A stretch of 64,000 nt of DNA from positions 7,253 to 71,252 of the forward strand of contig JAVWTD010000003.1 of assembly GCA_036667875.1 (NCBI GenBank), given 5' to 3'. Below are positions 41,631-50,224 of the stretch, one piece after another. The translations under genes were made by a program, and so were the position numbers. The notes beneath the pieces were generated by a model. The model was not told the DNA's origin, ran no database searches, and saw only the letters and a program-made list of their open reading frames with translations. The first letter of the stretch is position 1; each line of letters opens with the position of its first letter. Source of the stretch: CAJGDV01 sp036667875. Its GTDB lineage: Bacteria; Bacillota_I; Bacilli_A; RF39; UBA660.

Positions 41631-43745
41631 CTAGTTTCCGCCTGATGGCTTATTCTTTTTAGTTTGAACTTCTGATATTTTCTTAACTTGAGTATTAGCT
41701 CTATTTTCACCTTGTTTATGGTATTCAACTTTATGTGCTAATTTACCAATGTTACCATAAACTTGTCTTTCAGTCTTATAACTTGGTTTAGAGTGAGCTG
41801 AAATAGGTTCAAATTTTTGAATAAAGTCTTGTGCTCTTGCAATACCTTCATTAGATGAATCTATAGAACCATTTGCAGATACGTAACTATCATAAGATGT
41901 TACAAAGTTTGAATCATCAGCATGATTTTCTCTATAGTAATTTAAGTATGATGCATCTTGTTGTCCATCACCAAATAAAATTGGAGCTTGTCCTTTATCA
42001 GGGTCTGGGAATTCTTTCATAATGTCAGGTCTTTGAGCTTGCATCATTTTTTCAAGAGTTGATGTTGAATATCCATTTTTCAACAATTCTGTTTCATATT
42101 GTGATTTCATTAAACTTGCATCTTTTTCGTTTTCACCTTCTGCTTTAGCAGTTTCTTGTGCTTCTCTTAAATTTTTCTTAAGTTCTCCTGAATCTAGGAA
42201 TTTATTTGCGGCTCCAGATTTAACATCAAAATAATCTGTGATTTTTGTACTTGGAGTTATTCCTAAATCTCTTTCATTTTCTTTTTCTCTACGTCTTGAA
42301 ACAGTTCCCTGTAATCCTTTATTGGCAATTTTTGTAGCAGACGTATTTTCAGGTGACTTAATTCCTGCACCAAATGCTCTTATTCCAGCACCAGCTCCTC
42401 CGAGTGTTGATGCTATTCCACCATTATCCATAAAACTGCGGGCAAAACTTTTAAGTATTCCTTCACCATTAGCTCTATGCTTGTTGAAGTCTTTTCTACC
42501 AGCTGCCCATCCATTTCCTGCCATCCCTAAAGGTGTAGCTAATGACATTCCTAGGGCTCCGTTTGTTAATCTTTTTTTAATTTTCCCTGTTCCATAAGAG
42601 TCTTTTCCTTTTTGACCACCTATAATATCATATAGTAAGTCTGGAAGTTTCTTACCAAAGAACAGTGCACCGATTATAATGAATATTCTTACAAGTGCAG
42701 TTTCTACAAAGTTTCTTGAACCTGCTACATTTTGTAATCCTGTTGTAGCAATTGATGAAATAATAAATATTATAAAGTAAATAGTGGCTAATCGTGTAAA
42801 TAAGTCAAGATAAGTTGATACACATTCGCCAACCCATTTTTTAAATTTTTCTTGTCCTTTTCCTGGATCAATTCTCATGATTATAGGAACTGGAGCTATA
42901 ATTTGTAAAAAACTTAGTTTTACACTTCTTACGGCTATATCTAAGCAATATAAAAGAAGCATCCAAACTATTACTATTCCAACTATCCCTGATAAGAAGA
43001 ATTTATAATCTATTAAGTCATAATCTCCATCTTTACTTTCATATTGAAAAGTGGCTAAATCAGCATTCATTAAGGCTCTAACATCTCTTACTCTATAGGC
43101 AAAAGCTATATATTGACCTATAGTTTCAAGTTTGTTCCCTTTTTCGTCGTATGTTTTAAATTTAATTTCATTTATTTTTTCGCAATCTTCATTGGGTACC
43201 CATTGGTTTTGTGCTTCATCATAATAAGCAGGTGTATTTATACATGAATTGGAAGCAATTTCAGGATTATATGTAAAGAAAGCAGAAAATGCTGCGAAAG
43301 CCATATTTTTTCCACCGTTTTTGGCGAAATCTTCAGCTTCGTCTTCATTTTCCCATGTTCTTACTCCTAATATTAAATTTCCAATTATATTATCTTTTAA
43401 AATAATTCTTTGAAGGCTAAAAGCCGCCTCAAAAACGTATGGCACCATAACGATAGCCACAAGTACAAAAGCGACATTTTTAACTAAGGCTTTTCCGCCT
43501 ATCTTATCACTATCAAAATCCTTAGGATTAATTATATATTTAACAAGTGATATTGATACTTGAAAAATCATAATTAAACCTAAAAAGACATATATTCTAT
43601 TGGCGAAACCTTGTATGGTCGATTGACTAAATACTCCAGTTTCTGAAATCAACATAAATAATTCATATACATCTTCAATGAATCCAAATATAATTCTATC
43701 TATTAATAAAAAGAATGAAATAATAAGACTTTTTAAAAAATTCAT
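41631..43745 (-). CDS. VirB6/TrbL-like polytopic T4SS channel protein
   Basis: The 704-residue protein has an N-terminal membrane part with about six or seven helices (roughly 1-390) and an extracytoplasmic loop containing cysteines (about 165-190). A long hydrophilic cytoplasmic tail (about 400-704) is rich in Gly, Lys and Glu. Size, layout and position upstream of PrgI and VirB4 fit VirB6/TrbL/PrgH proteins, which form the membrane channel. It starts a transcription unit with an extended -10 promoter at 43788-43793. Confidence 0.82.
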   Translation of the reverse strand: MNFLKSLIISFFLLIDRIIFGFIEDVYELFMLISETGVFSQSTIQGFANRIYVFLGLIMIFQVSISLVKYIINPKDFDSDKIGGKALVKNVAFVLVAIVMVPYVFEAAFSLQRIILKDNIIGNLILGVRTWENEDEAEDFAKNGGKNMAFAAFSAFFTYNPEIASNSCINTPAYYDEAQNQWVPNEDCEKINEIKFKTYDEKGNKLETIGQYIAFAYRVRDVRALMNADLATFQYESKDGDYDLIDYKFFLSGIVGIVIVWMLLLYCLDIAVRSVKLSFLQIIAPVPIIMRIDPGKGQEKFKKWVGECVSTYLDLFTRLATIYFIIFIISSIATTGLQNVAGSRNFVETALVRIFIIIGALFFGKKLPDLLYDIIGGQKGKDSYGTGKIKKRLTNGALGMSLATPLGMAGNGWAAGRKDFNKHRANGEGILKSFARSFMDNGGIASTLGGAGAGIRAFGAGIKSPENTSATKIANKGLQGTVSRRREKENERDLGITPSTKITDYFDVKSGAANKFLDSGELKKNLREAQETAKAEGENEKDASLMKSQYETELLKNGYSTSTLEKMMQAQRPDIMKEFPDPDKGQAPILFGDGQQDASYLNYYRENHADDSNFVTSYDSYVSANGSIDSSNEGIARAQDFIQKFEPISAHSKPSYKTERQVYGNIGKLAHKVEYHKQGENRANTQVKKISEVQTKKNKPSGGN

Positions 43746-43779
43746 TATAATACCTCCGTAATTAAAATTTAATATATAC

Positions 43780-43799
43780 CTACTAATAGTATAACATAA
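43780..43799 (-). promoter_or_regulatory. Promoter element of the T4SS operon, shared with the Tad pilin gene
   Basis: On the minus strand TTATGTTATACTATTAGTAG contains an extended -10 (TGT-TATACT). The same 20 bases occur on the plus strand at 46831-46850 in the pilin promoter. A good -35 is not seen here. Confidence 0.65.
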
Positions 43800-43876
43800 A
43801 AAAAAATATTAATAAATATTTTATGATTACTTTTCGATTGTTATTTTAGTTCCAGTTATATTTAAAACAAAAAAAA

Positions 43877-43894
43877 ACAACGATTGTTCGTTGT
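43877..43894 (-). terminator. Terminator of the VirB2-like pilin gene
   Basis: The minus strand has ACAACGA-ACAA-TCGTTGT followed by eight T, just after the stop codon. Confidence 0.88.
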
Positions 43895-43902
43895 CTCTTT
43901 TA

Positions 43903-44271
43903 TTATCCGCAATTAGTTGAACTTTTGCAGTTGATAACACTATTAATACATGAAGTAATACTAGCAGCGTCGACTTGTCCGTCTCCGCCAGCAACTAAGT
44001 TTACTAATAATTTAACTATAGTTATTATAAAGAATACAATAGCAGCTGCTGTTAATCTTTTTATAAAAGTTCCTTGTCTTTTTTTTATATCGTCTTCTTT
44101 TTGCTCCATTACAGCTCTTCCTAAATCTAACATACCCCAAATTATTAATAAAATTGGAATAATTACTTGAAAGAATCTGATTGCTAATGCTATTATGTAT
44201 GCTAATTTAGCAGGTATTTCAGCCCCTAAAACTCCTTGACATACACCAGCTAACATTTGTACTAATTCCAT
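43903..44271 (-). CDS. VirB2/TrbC-like T4SS pilin
   Basis: The 122-residue protein has two hydrophobic helices (about 20-48 and 75-98) joined by a charged loop and the motif FIKRLTAAAIVFFIIT. A Cys-containing tail follows. This is the T4SS pilin fold, and it lies just upstream of the VirB6-like gene. It has its own strong promoter (44297-44325) and terminator, so it is likely made in excess over the other parts, as expected for a pilin. Paralogous domains occur at 2367, 3476 and 5086. Confidence 0.82.
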   Translation of the reverse strand: MELVQMLAGVCQGVLGAEIPAKLAYIIALAIRFFQVIIPILLIIWGMLDLGRAVMEQKEDDIKKRQGTFIKRLTAAAIVFFIITIVKLLVNLVAGGDGQVDAASITSCINSVINCKSSTNCG

Positions 44272-44296
44272 ATTATACCTCCTCTTGTATAAACTA

Positions 44297-44325
44297 AGTA
44301 TACTTTATTTTACATTTTTTGTCAA
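44297..44325 (-). promoter_or_regulatory. Strong promoter of the VirB2-like pilin gene
   Basis: The minus strand reads TTGACA, a 17-base spacer, then TATACT. A GAGGAGG ribosome site follows. It is one of the best consensus promoters in the window. Confidence 0.85.
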
Positions 44326-44334
44326 TATAAACAA

Positions 44335-45309
44335 TTAAGCTTTTTGTCTATCAAAACCGATAATTTTTAATAGCGCATTTATTTCCGGAATATTTTTATC
44401 TCGATCATTTAATGGTGGCATATTAAACATTACTTTTAAACGAGATTCATATTCAAAATCAGAAATATCTCTTTTGGTTAATAAACTTTTATTTAATACT
44501 AAATTTTTATTTAATAATTCCTTAAATGATTTAGCATTAATCATCATAACACGATTTAATTTAATCATTGATGGCTCTATCAAGTAAATTACCTCATTAC
44601 ATAATTCAAGAGCTGCACTACTTGAATTTACATCAATAATAATTGCTTCGCAGTCACGATATTTTGCAATTGTGTTTCCAATTTCTACAGAAGTTGTGCT
44701 TACTAGATTTTTACCTTTTAAAAACATAAAATCTCTTTTATCAACTTCAATGGCTGCTACTGAATAGTAATTTTCCAATTCACATTTCATTAAATAAGTT
44801 AATGTGGTAGCACCGGATTCTTTAGTCACACCTTTTATTCCTATTATTTTAGTTTCTTCTCTATTTTGATTTAAAGTAACTTGTATGGGTGAACCCATTT
44901 CTTCTTGTAACGGTTCTGGTTGTGGATGTTGAATTTGATGTATGTGTGCAACATCTCTATATGAATTTGGATTATTATAAAGATACAAAATACCTTCTGA
45001 ATTTTTAGTAAAATTGTATATTCCCATTGAAATTAATTGTGATAAATAATCACTAGAATTAGTTTCTGGAGAGTCATCTAACAATAAAATTATTTTTTCC
45101 ATATCTAATGAAATAGATAATTTTTGTATGGTTTTAATATCTCTATATCCTTTTATAGCGGTAACATCAATTATCATTCTTTGAAAGTAAAAGTTTTGGA
45201 AACTAGAAACAATTTCTTCAACTTCAAATTCTCCATTTAATACTTTTATTACATCAATATTTAGAGTTTGTAGCATTGATTGATATCTATTTGCAATTAT
45301 AACATTCAT
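44335..45309 (-). CDS. tadZ: TadZ/CpaE-like pilus localisation ATPase
   Basis: TadZ proteins place the Tad pilus apparatus in the cell. In its 324 residues the N-terminal 130 look like an atypical receiver domain (MNVIIANRYQ..., KIILLLDDSP). A ParA/MinD-like domain follows, with the degenerate P-loop IKGVTKESGATTLTYLM typical of this family and a VDKRDF / IIIDVNSSSAAL strand. It is the last gene of a three-gene unit with two pilin-like proteins. Confidence 0.75.
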   Translation of the reverse strand: MNVIIANRYQSMLQTLNIDVIKVLNGEFEVEEIVSSFQNFYFQRMIIDVTAIKGYRDIKTIQKLSISLDMEKIILLLDDSPETNSSDYLSQLISMGIYNFTKNSEGILYLYNNPNSYRDVAHIHQIQHPQPEPLQEEMGSPIQVTLNQNREETKIIGIKGVTKESGATTLTYLMKCELENYYSVAAIEVDKRDFMFLKGKNLVSTTSVEIGNTIAKYRDCEAIIIDVNSSSAALELCNEVIYLIEPSMIKLNRVMMINAKSFKELLNKNLVLNKSLLTKRDISDFEYESRLKVMFNMPPLNDRDKNIPEINALLKIIGFDRQKA

Positions 45310-45326
45310 GGTCTTTCTCCCCCTTT

Positions 45327-45797
45327 CTAATAGTCGACTATAACTTTTGTGTCACCATACATTGGTAATTCAAGTCTAATGAAATCACTTATAATAGGGA
45401 AATCAAAAGACATATATAGAACAACTGAATAATAAGATCCCTTTGCAGTTCTAAATTTGTATATGCAATATTTATAGTTTTCTAAATTATTAATTGCTTC
45501 TACACCAGCATCGCTATTATTTCCATCTCCTAAAGTACCTGAAGTACCTCTACCAACTGGACATTTTATACCTCGTGTTTCGTAAGGAGGATATCCAGAA
45601 TTTTTAAGGAAAAGATTAATCTCATCTTTTACCTTACCATTGTTGTATTCACCATACTTTTCTATTATTTCAATTATTCTATTTTTCATTTTAAATACCT
45701 TAGAGTAGTTCATTGAAACAACCATTAAAGCTGAGCAAATAGCAACTATTGTTAAAATTATTGTAAATACGTAAGTATTTGAAATTGATTCTTTCAT
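45327..45797 (-). CDS. Minor pilin-like protein of the Tad locus, paralogue A
   Basis: The 156-residue protein starts MKESISN, has one N-terminal transmembrane helix (about 9-29) and an extracellular domain with two cysteines. It is a paralogue of 45803-46246: both have the helix, a KIxEIIEK/KIISSLEK stretch, a GYP motif followed by Cys-containing loops and YxSFDFPII near the end. TadE/TadF-like pseudopilins have this single-helix layout, and the gene order supports that role. Confidence 0.7.
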   Translation of the reverse strand: MKESISNTYVFTIILTIVAICSALMVVSMNYSKVFKMKNRIIEIIEKYGEYNNGKVKDEINLFLKNSGYPPYETRGIKCPVGRGTSGTLGDGNNSDAGVEAINNLENYKYCIYKFRTAKGSYYSVVLYMSFDFPIISDFIRLELPMYGDTKVIVDY

Positions 45798-45802
45798 TAA
45801 TT

Positions 45803-46246
45803 CTAACTCTCCTTAAAATGATATATTCTGTTTGATTTTGTAAAAATTGGTAACTTTAGAAAAGACCCAATTATAGGGAAATCAAATGAAATATATGTTG
45901 TTACACCATAACTGTAATAAGTGCCTACTAAATCTATTCCGCTTTCTTGGTATAAATATACACAATAATCATAATTCTTATGTGTATCTAATTCAACAGA
46001 ACCACCAGGTCTTTTAAGACATCTTCTTTTTCCACCTTTTGGGTATCCAATTGAATCAAGACTATTTTCTATTTCTATTTTTGAAAACTTATTAAATCCT
46101 TCAAATTTTTCTAGAGATGATATTATTTTAGTGTTAACTTTAAACGCTTTGTGATAAATAAGAGTCCCCATTAAAAACGAAAAAATTAATGCTAGAAATA
46201 TAAAAACTAAATTATATAGAAATGCACTTCCTATACTCTCTCTCAT
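45803..46246 (-). CDS. Minor pilin-like protein of the Tad locus, paralogue B
   Basis: The 147-residue protein starts MRESIGSAFLYN and has a single N-terminal helix (about 9-30). Its outer domain has SIGYPKGGKRRC and YISFDFPIIGSF, matching paralogue A. It is the first gene of the unit, 46246 to 44335, with a promoter at 46342-46370. It is probably a TadE/F-type pseudopilin. Confidence 0.7.
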   Translation of the reverse strand: MRESIGSAFLYNLVFIFLALIFSFLMGTLIYHKAFKVNTKIISSLEKFEGFNKFSKIEIENSLDSIGYPKGGKRRCLKRPGGSVELDTHKNYDYCVYLYQESGIDLVGTYYSYGVTTYISFDFPIIGSFLKLPIFTKSNRIYHFKES

Positions 46247-46813
46247 GTATCAACACGACCTTTCTTTAATTTTAATAAATATTATTTCTTAATAAAATTA
46301 TGCATTTTTTCATTCAACATATCTATTTCTATTCTATTGATAGTATAACATAGAAAATTTTTATTTTCAATAAAATTTAATTACTATTTGAAGATTGTGA
46401 GTATAAAGTGATTAAAAAAAGGCAATTAATTAAAACCAAAGTATATCACTGGGGTCATTATATATTAAGTATTAAAAAGCAATCTAATTAAGACATAATA
46501 CTGGAATATAAACGGGATGCAGACATATAAGAGATAATTTGTTAGATCAATTACAGAAATTATTTGATTTTAGAACTGATTATTAAATAAATATAAAGAT
46601 TTTTAAGAAGTAAAATAGCAGTCATGGTACGCACTTTTTTAAATTAAAACAAAACCCATTAAGGCTTATAAATAAAGGCTTAAAAAGTTTTTACTTTCTT
46701 ACAACTGTCAAATGTGTGAAGTAGTACATGCAATTTTTTTCATTATTTTTTACTCTTAATTAAGACATTATCACATACTAATCATATTTATTTAAGAAGT
46801 AATTTAAAATTTA
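46247..46813. other. 567-base intergenic region between divergent Tad units
   Basis: It holds the minus-strand promoter at 46342-46370. The stretch 46400-46800 has no credible frame on either strand. It has short direct repeats: aaggctta twice near 46660-46690, ttaagaagtaa at two sites and aattaagacat at two sites. A long regulatory region or small RNA is possible, but I cannot identify one. Confidence 0.5.
46342..46370 (-). promoter_or_regulatory. Promoter of the minor-pilin/TadZ unit
   Basis: The minus strand reads TTGAAA, a 17-base spacer ending in TGT, then TATACT. The core ATGTTATACTAT matches the pilin and T4SS promoters. Confidence 0.78.
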
Positions 46814-46842
46814 TTGCAATTGTAAAATTATTATGTTATACT
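46814..46842 (+). promoter_or_regulatory. Promoter of the small Tad pilin gene
   Basis: TTGCAA, a 17-base spacer ending in TGT, then TATACT, followed by a GGTGGTGAGAG ribosome region. The sequence 46831-46850 is identical to the T4SS promoter element at 43780-43799 (opposite strand). Confidence 0.82.
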
Positions 46843-46874
46843 ATTAGTAGATTAAAGGTAAAGGTGGTGAGAGA

Positions 46875-47129
46875 ATGAAAGAAGCAGCAGGAGAAGCAAA
46901 CTTAACTGTAATCGCAATCATCTTAATCGGTGTAGTAGCAGCAGTTATGACTCCACTTGTAAATAGTTACTTAAGAACTGCAGCTCAAAAAAGTTGTTGT
47001 ACAAATGCCGGTGGTGTTTGGAAAGATAACAAATGTATGAACGTAACTTCAACAGGAGCAGTATCTGGAACAATGACAGGCTACTGGGATGTAAATACTA
47101 GAACTTGTACAGATTCATCAACTGGTTAA
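46875..47129 (+). CDS. Small pilin-like protein, probable major Tad pilin
   Basis: The 84-residue protein starts MKEAAGEANLTVIAIILIGVV, so a short polar leader precedes one hydrophobic helix (about 9-30), as in Flp-type pilins. After the helix it has CC, then WKDNKC and a later C, which could form two disulfides. It is the only gene of this locus on the plus strand and has its own strong promoter and terminator, as expected for an abundant pilin. No prepilin peptidase gene is seen in the window. Confidence 0.75.
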   Translation: MKEAAGEANLTVIAIILIGVVAAVMTPLVNSYLRTAAQKSCCTNAGGVWKDNKCMNVTSTGAVSGTMTGYWDVNTRTCTDSSTG

Positions 47130-47165
47130 TAGAAACTTGATGAAAAAAATATACTATTAAAAAAG

Positions 47166-47193
47166 CAAATCGTTTACTCTGATTTGTTTTTTT
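47166..47193 (+). terminator. Terminator of the pilin gene
   Basis: The stem CAAATC-N9-GATTTG is followed by seven T. Confidence 0.82.
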
Positions 47194-47224
47194 ATTTGCT
47201 TATTTTAAAGTTTAATATAAAAAA

Positions 47225-47246
47225 AGAAAACTAATAAAAGTTTTCT
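47225..47246 (-). terminator. Terminator of the tad operon
   Basis: The minus strand has AGAAAACT-TTTAT-TAGTTTTCT followed by T residues, overlapping the tadC stop. Confidence 0.78.
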
Positions 47247-48036
47247 ATGAACCCATCATTGTATACATAGACATAAGCATGAAGATAAGGATTCCTCCAC
47301 CGGTTCCACCTAACATCATCATTGTTTTTGATTCCATTTTATCTAAACGTTGTCTATATCTTTGTTCACGTGATTTGTTTTGTAATGAGGATACTGTTTT
47401 AGAGAACATCATTAATTGTTCTTGTTTATTTTCTTGTGATCCTAAGCCTAAACGATATAATAGTCTCATCATACGCATTGAATCACGTACAGGATATTCT
47501 TGAGCAAAATCCATATATGGATCTACTGATGAATCTCCTCCTTCAATTTTAGCAACGAGATCTCTAAGACCTGCTTTAAAAATTTCTGGTGCTGTATCAA
47601 TTGATTTTGATAGAGCAACTGGAACAGTATAATGTTGAATTAATATTTCTAAACTCTTTAAAAAATATGGTAGCATTAAATTTATTTGATAAAGGTTTGC
47701 TTTGTAAAAACCTTTAAGTTTTTGATACTCAGATTTAAAAACTACAAATCCAAGAATTACAATTACTAAAGCATATACGAAACTCATTTTAGGAAGTAAG
47801 AAGATAAATGCTACAACAATAATCATTAGAGCATTTTGTATTCTTTTACTATAAAGTTCGTTTACTGCTTCATCATCTATGGTTCCACCATATTTAAGAT
47901 TTAGTAGAAATTTATAATCATCTTCCATAAGAAATCGGAAATATGGTTGTGCGTCTCTGACAAATTTTCTTGAGTCAATAATATTGTTATATTCAAAGAC
48001 AAATATAATAATAACTGCTATAAATACAAATGTCAT
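47245..48036 (-). CDS. tadC: TadC-like pilus assembly membrane protein
   Basis: The 263-residue protein belongs to the type II secretion F/TadC family, the inner-membrane platform of the pilus. It has an N-terminal helix, two close helices about residues 70-105, a cytoplasmic helical domain (SLEILIQHYTVPVALSKSIDTAPEIFKAGLRDL) and a C-terminal helix (about 240-260). It starts 2 bases after the tadB stop. Confidence 0.85.
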   Translation of the reverse strand: MTFVFIAVIIIFVFEYNNIIDSRKFVRDAQPYFRFLMEDDYKFLLNLKYGGTIDDEAVNELYSKRIQNALMIIVVAFIFLLPKMSFVYALVIVILGFVVFKSEYQKLKGFYKANLYQINLMLPYFLKSLEILIQHYTVPVALSKSIDTAPEIFKAGLRDLVAKIEGGDSSVDPYMDFAQEYPVRDSMRMMRLLYRLGLGSQENKQEQLMMFSKTVSSLQNKSREQRYRQRLDKMESKTMMMLGGTGGGILIFMLMSMYTMMGS

Positions 48037-48038
48037 TT

Positions 48039-48941
48039 TTATTCAGCCCCCACATCTTCATTATAATATTTTTCTCCACTAAGTAAGAAATAAGTGTTCA
48101 AAAATACTATTCCATGAAGTAGTAGTTGAACCCACCAATTACCTAGCATTGTTATATATGATTCAACTCCAAGCAGGAATTGAACTAACATAACCATTAA
48201 ATATAAAACTATACCAAATTGTAAGAATTTTTTGTGAAATGCCATTCTATCCATTCTGTCACGATAAACATTTTCTACTAGCATATCTATATCTTGTGAC
48301 ATATTTTCAAGTGATTCTCCGGCGTCCTTTGAACCTTCATTATTTATTTGTAGGAATAGTTGATGCATATTTTTAACTATATAATAGTTATATCTATCAT
48401 TCATATATTCAAGTGATTGTTCAATTGTACCATTAGTATATGCTAAGTCAATCATCATTTTTACATCACTTTTGATTGGATCTTCAAGTACTCCTGAATT
48501 ATATACACCTTCAAGTGATTTTACGAATGATTGAGTAGTTGCGAATTCCATAATTGTATTTGTTGTATAGACTTGGACTTGTTCAAAAAGGAATTCACTG
48601 TATAGTCTTTTACATCTCAAGTAAGTTAAATATGGTATAACTGATACAGCAGCTACAACGTATAATAATGATATTAATAAACTATAGAAATAAAGATAAG
48701 AAATTACAGCTGATGCAATTGCAAATACAGCTATTTGAACCATATATTGTCTAGAAGAATACTCTTGACCTAATTCCTTAACTTTTTCTCTAACAACTTT
48801 AAATGAATAAGGAGCGTATTGTTCATATGCATAGCTAATTTGTCTAGAAACATATTTATATGTATTTTCTCCAGTATCTTTACGATAAATTACAATAAAT
48901 ATAATTATCGCAGTTACTAATGCAAAGACTAGATTAGTCAT
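48039..48941 (-). CDS. tadB: TadB-like pilus assembly membrane protein
   Basis: This 300-residue partner of TadC has an N-terminal helix, two central helices (about 70-105), a cytoplasmic T2SSF-type helical domain (FATTQSFVKSLEGVYNSGVLEDP) and two C-terminal helices (about 245-285). The gene order tadA-tadB-tadC is the classical one. Confidence 0.87.
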   Translation of the reverse strand: MTNLVFALVTAIIIFIVIYRKDTGENTYKYVSRQISYAYEQYAPYSFKVVREKVKELGQEYSSRQYMVQIAVFAIASAVISYLYFYSLLISLLYVVAAVSVIPYLTYLRCKRLYSEFLFEQVQVYTTNTIMEFATTQSFVKSLEGVYNSGVLEDPIKSDVKMMIDLAYTNGTIEQSLEYMNDRYNYYIVKNMHQLFLQINNEGSKDAGESLENMSQDIDMLVENVYRDRMDRMAFHKKFLQFGIVLYLMVMLVQFLLGVESYITMLGNWWVQLLLHGIVFLNTYFLLSGEKYYNEDVGAE

Positions 48942-48956
48942 ATTTCTCCTCCTTTA

Positions 48957-50222
48957 TTAACTAAAATCCAATGTTTCAACACCATTCATAGGACCCATTG
49001 TTGTTCTATTTATAACTGGTGCGTTTGGAACATTTACAACTGGTGGAATAACATTTGGTGTTGGATTATTTATTTTTTCTCCAACTAAGGGTTCAACTCC
49101 AATGTCTTTTGTTTTTTCTACAAATTTATCAAAGTCGAGACTAGCAATATCGTTTTTGTCTTCATCAAAGGTTTTTACACTATTTGGATCAAGAACTTCT
49201 CCCTGTCCATCAAGATATGCAACTAAATATTTACTAGGTTTATTTCGTATTACTTTTCCAGTAGTACTTTTTTTATAGATTGTGTTTGTTTTTGCTTCAT
49301 TATCATCATCAACATAAAATTCTGTTACTTCTGCTATTTCACGAATAAATCTTTTTGAAACTTTATCTTGAAAACCTCTTATATATACACCGATTTGGAT
49401 ATATCGATAAATAGATTTTAAAAATTGTGAAATATCTTGATTTGTTTCAAGCAAACTGTACATACGGTTAGGTATCGAACTTGCTTTATCAGCATGTATT
49501 GTTGATAAGATATAATGCCCAGAAGATATTGAATTACGAACAGCCATAACTGCTTCAGCACTACGAACTTCGGAAAGTAATATCCATTTTGGATTCTGTC
49601 TCATACATGTAACTAGTACATCAGAATATGATGCAATGTTATTTGTTTTCATTGCAACTATATCTCTCATAGGATATATACGGTCTAAGTGAAGTTCTAG
49701 TGTATCTTCAATTGTGATAAGTTTTTCATTATCTCTTGTTTGAGCTGCTAGATATTTAACAAATTCAGTTTTACCTGATCCTGTTTCTCCACATACTATT
49801 ATGTTACAGTGTCCGTGAACACATGTAGTAAGAAGTTCTAGTATGTCAAGATCAACATATTTGTCTTTAATTAATTTTTCTTTTTCAAGACGTATTTTTG
49901 CTGGTGTCTTACGCATAACGCAAGCTACACCATTTTTGGCTATAGAGTCATGAACAAAGTTTAAACGAAGTTCTGCTCCTTCAGCGTCTAGGAAAGGATA
50001 AGCCATATTAAATGACTTACCCATAGCATTTGCACATTGAAACGCTAATTTTTCCATAAATGCATTATTTATTGCAGGATTTTCAATTCTAAAAATTCCT
50101 TTTGATAAAGTTTTTAACCAACATTGTCCACCATTACTATAAGAAATATCGGTTACATCATCATTATCGAGTAATTCTTGAACGGGTCCAAAGTCGATAG
50201 ATGAAAACATATTTTCGTTCAT
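48957..50222 (-). CDS. tadA: TadA/CpaF-type pilus ATPase
   Basis: TadA is the secretion ATPase that drives Tad pilus extension. Its 421 residues have an N-terminal domain (LLDNDDVTDISYSNGG), Walker A CGETGSGKTEFVK (about 144-156), Asp box ITIEDTLEL, Walker B-like WILLSEVRSAEA and His box STIHADKASSIPNRM. The last 60 residues are a Pro/Asn-rich tail. It lies between cpaB and tadB. Confidence 0.94.
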   Translation of the reverse strand: MNENMFSSIDFGPVQELLDNDDVTDISYSNGGQCWLKTLSKGIFRIENPAINNAFMEKLAFQCANAMGKSFNMAYPFLDAEGAELRLNFVHDSIAKNGVACVMRKTPAKIRLEKEKLIKDKYVDLDILELLTTCVHGHCNIIVCGETGSGKTEFVKYLAAQTRDNEKLITIEDTLELHLDRIYPMRDIVAMKTNNIASYSDVLVTCMRQNPKWILLSEVRSAEAVMAVRNSISSGHYILSTIHADKASSIPNRMYSLLETNQDISQFLKSIYRYIQIGVYIRGFQDKVSKRFIREIAEVTEFYVDDDNEAKTNTIYKKSTTGKVIRNKPSKYLVAYLDGQGEVLDPNSVKTFDEDKNDIASLDFDKFVEKTKDIGVEPLVGEKINNPTPNVIPPVVNVPNAPVINRTTMGPMNGVETLDFS

Positions 50223-50224
50223 AA

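Noticed and set aside
32983..44271. Integrative conjugative element
   Set aside because: No relaxase, integrase, excisionase or flanking direct repeats are visible, so I list only the T4SS.
46400..46800. Riboswitch (c-di-GMP type) upstream of the pilin gene
   Set aside because: The conserved core bases of known classes are not present; only AT-rich sequence and short repeats are seen.
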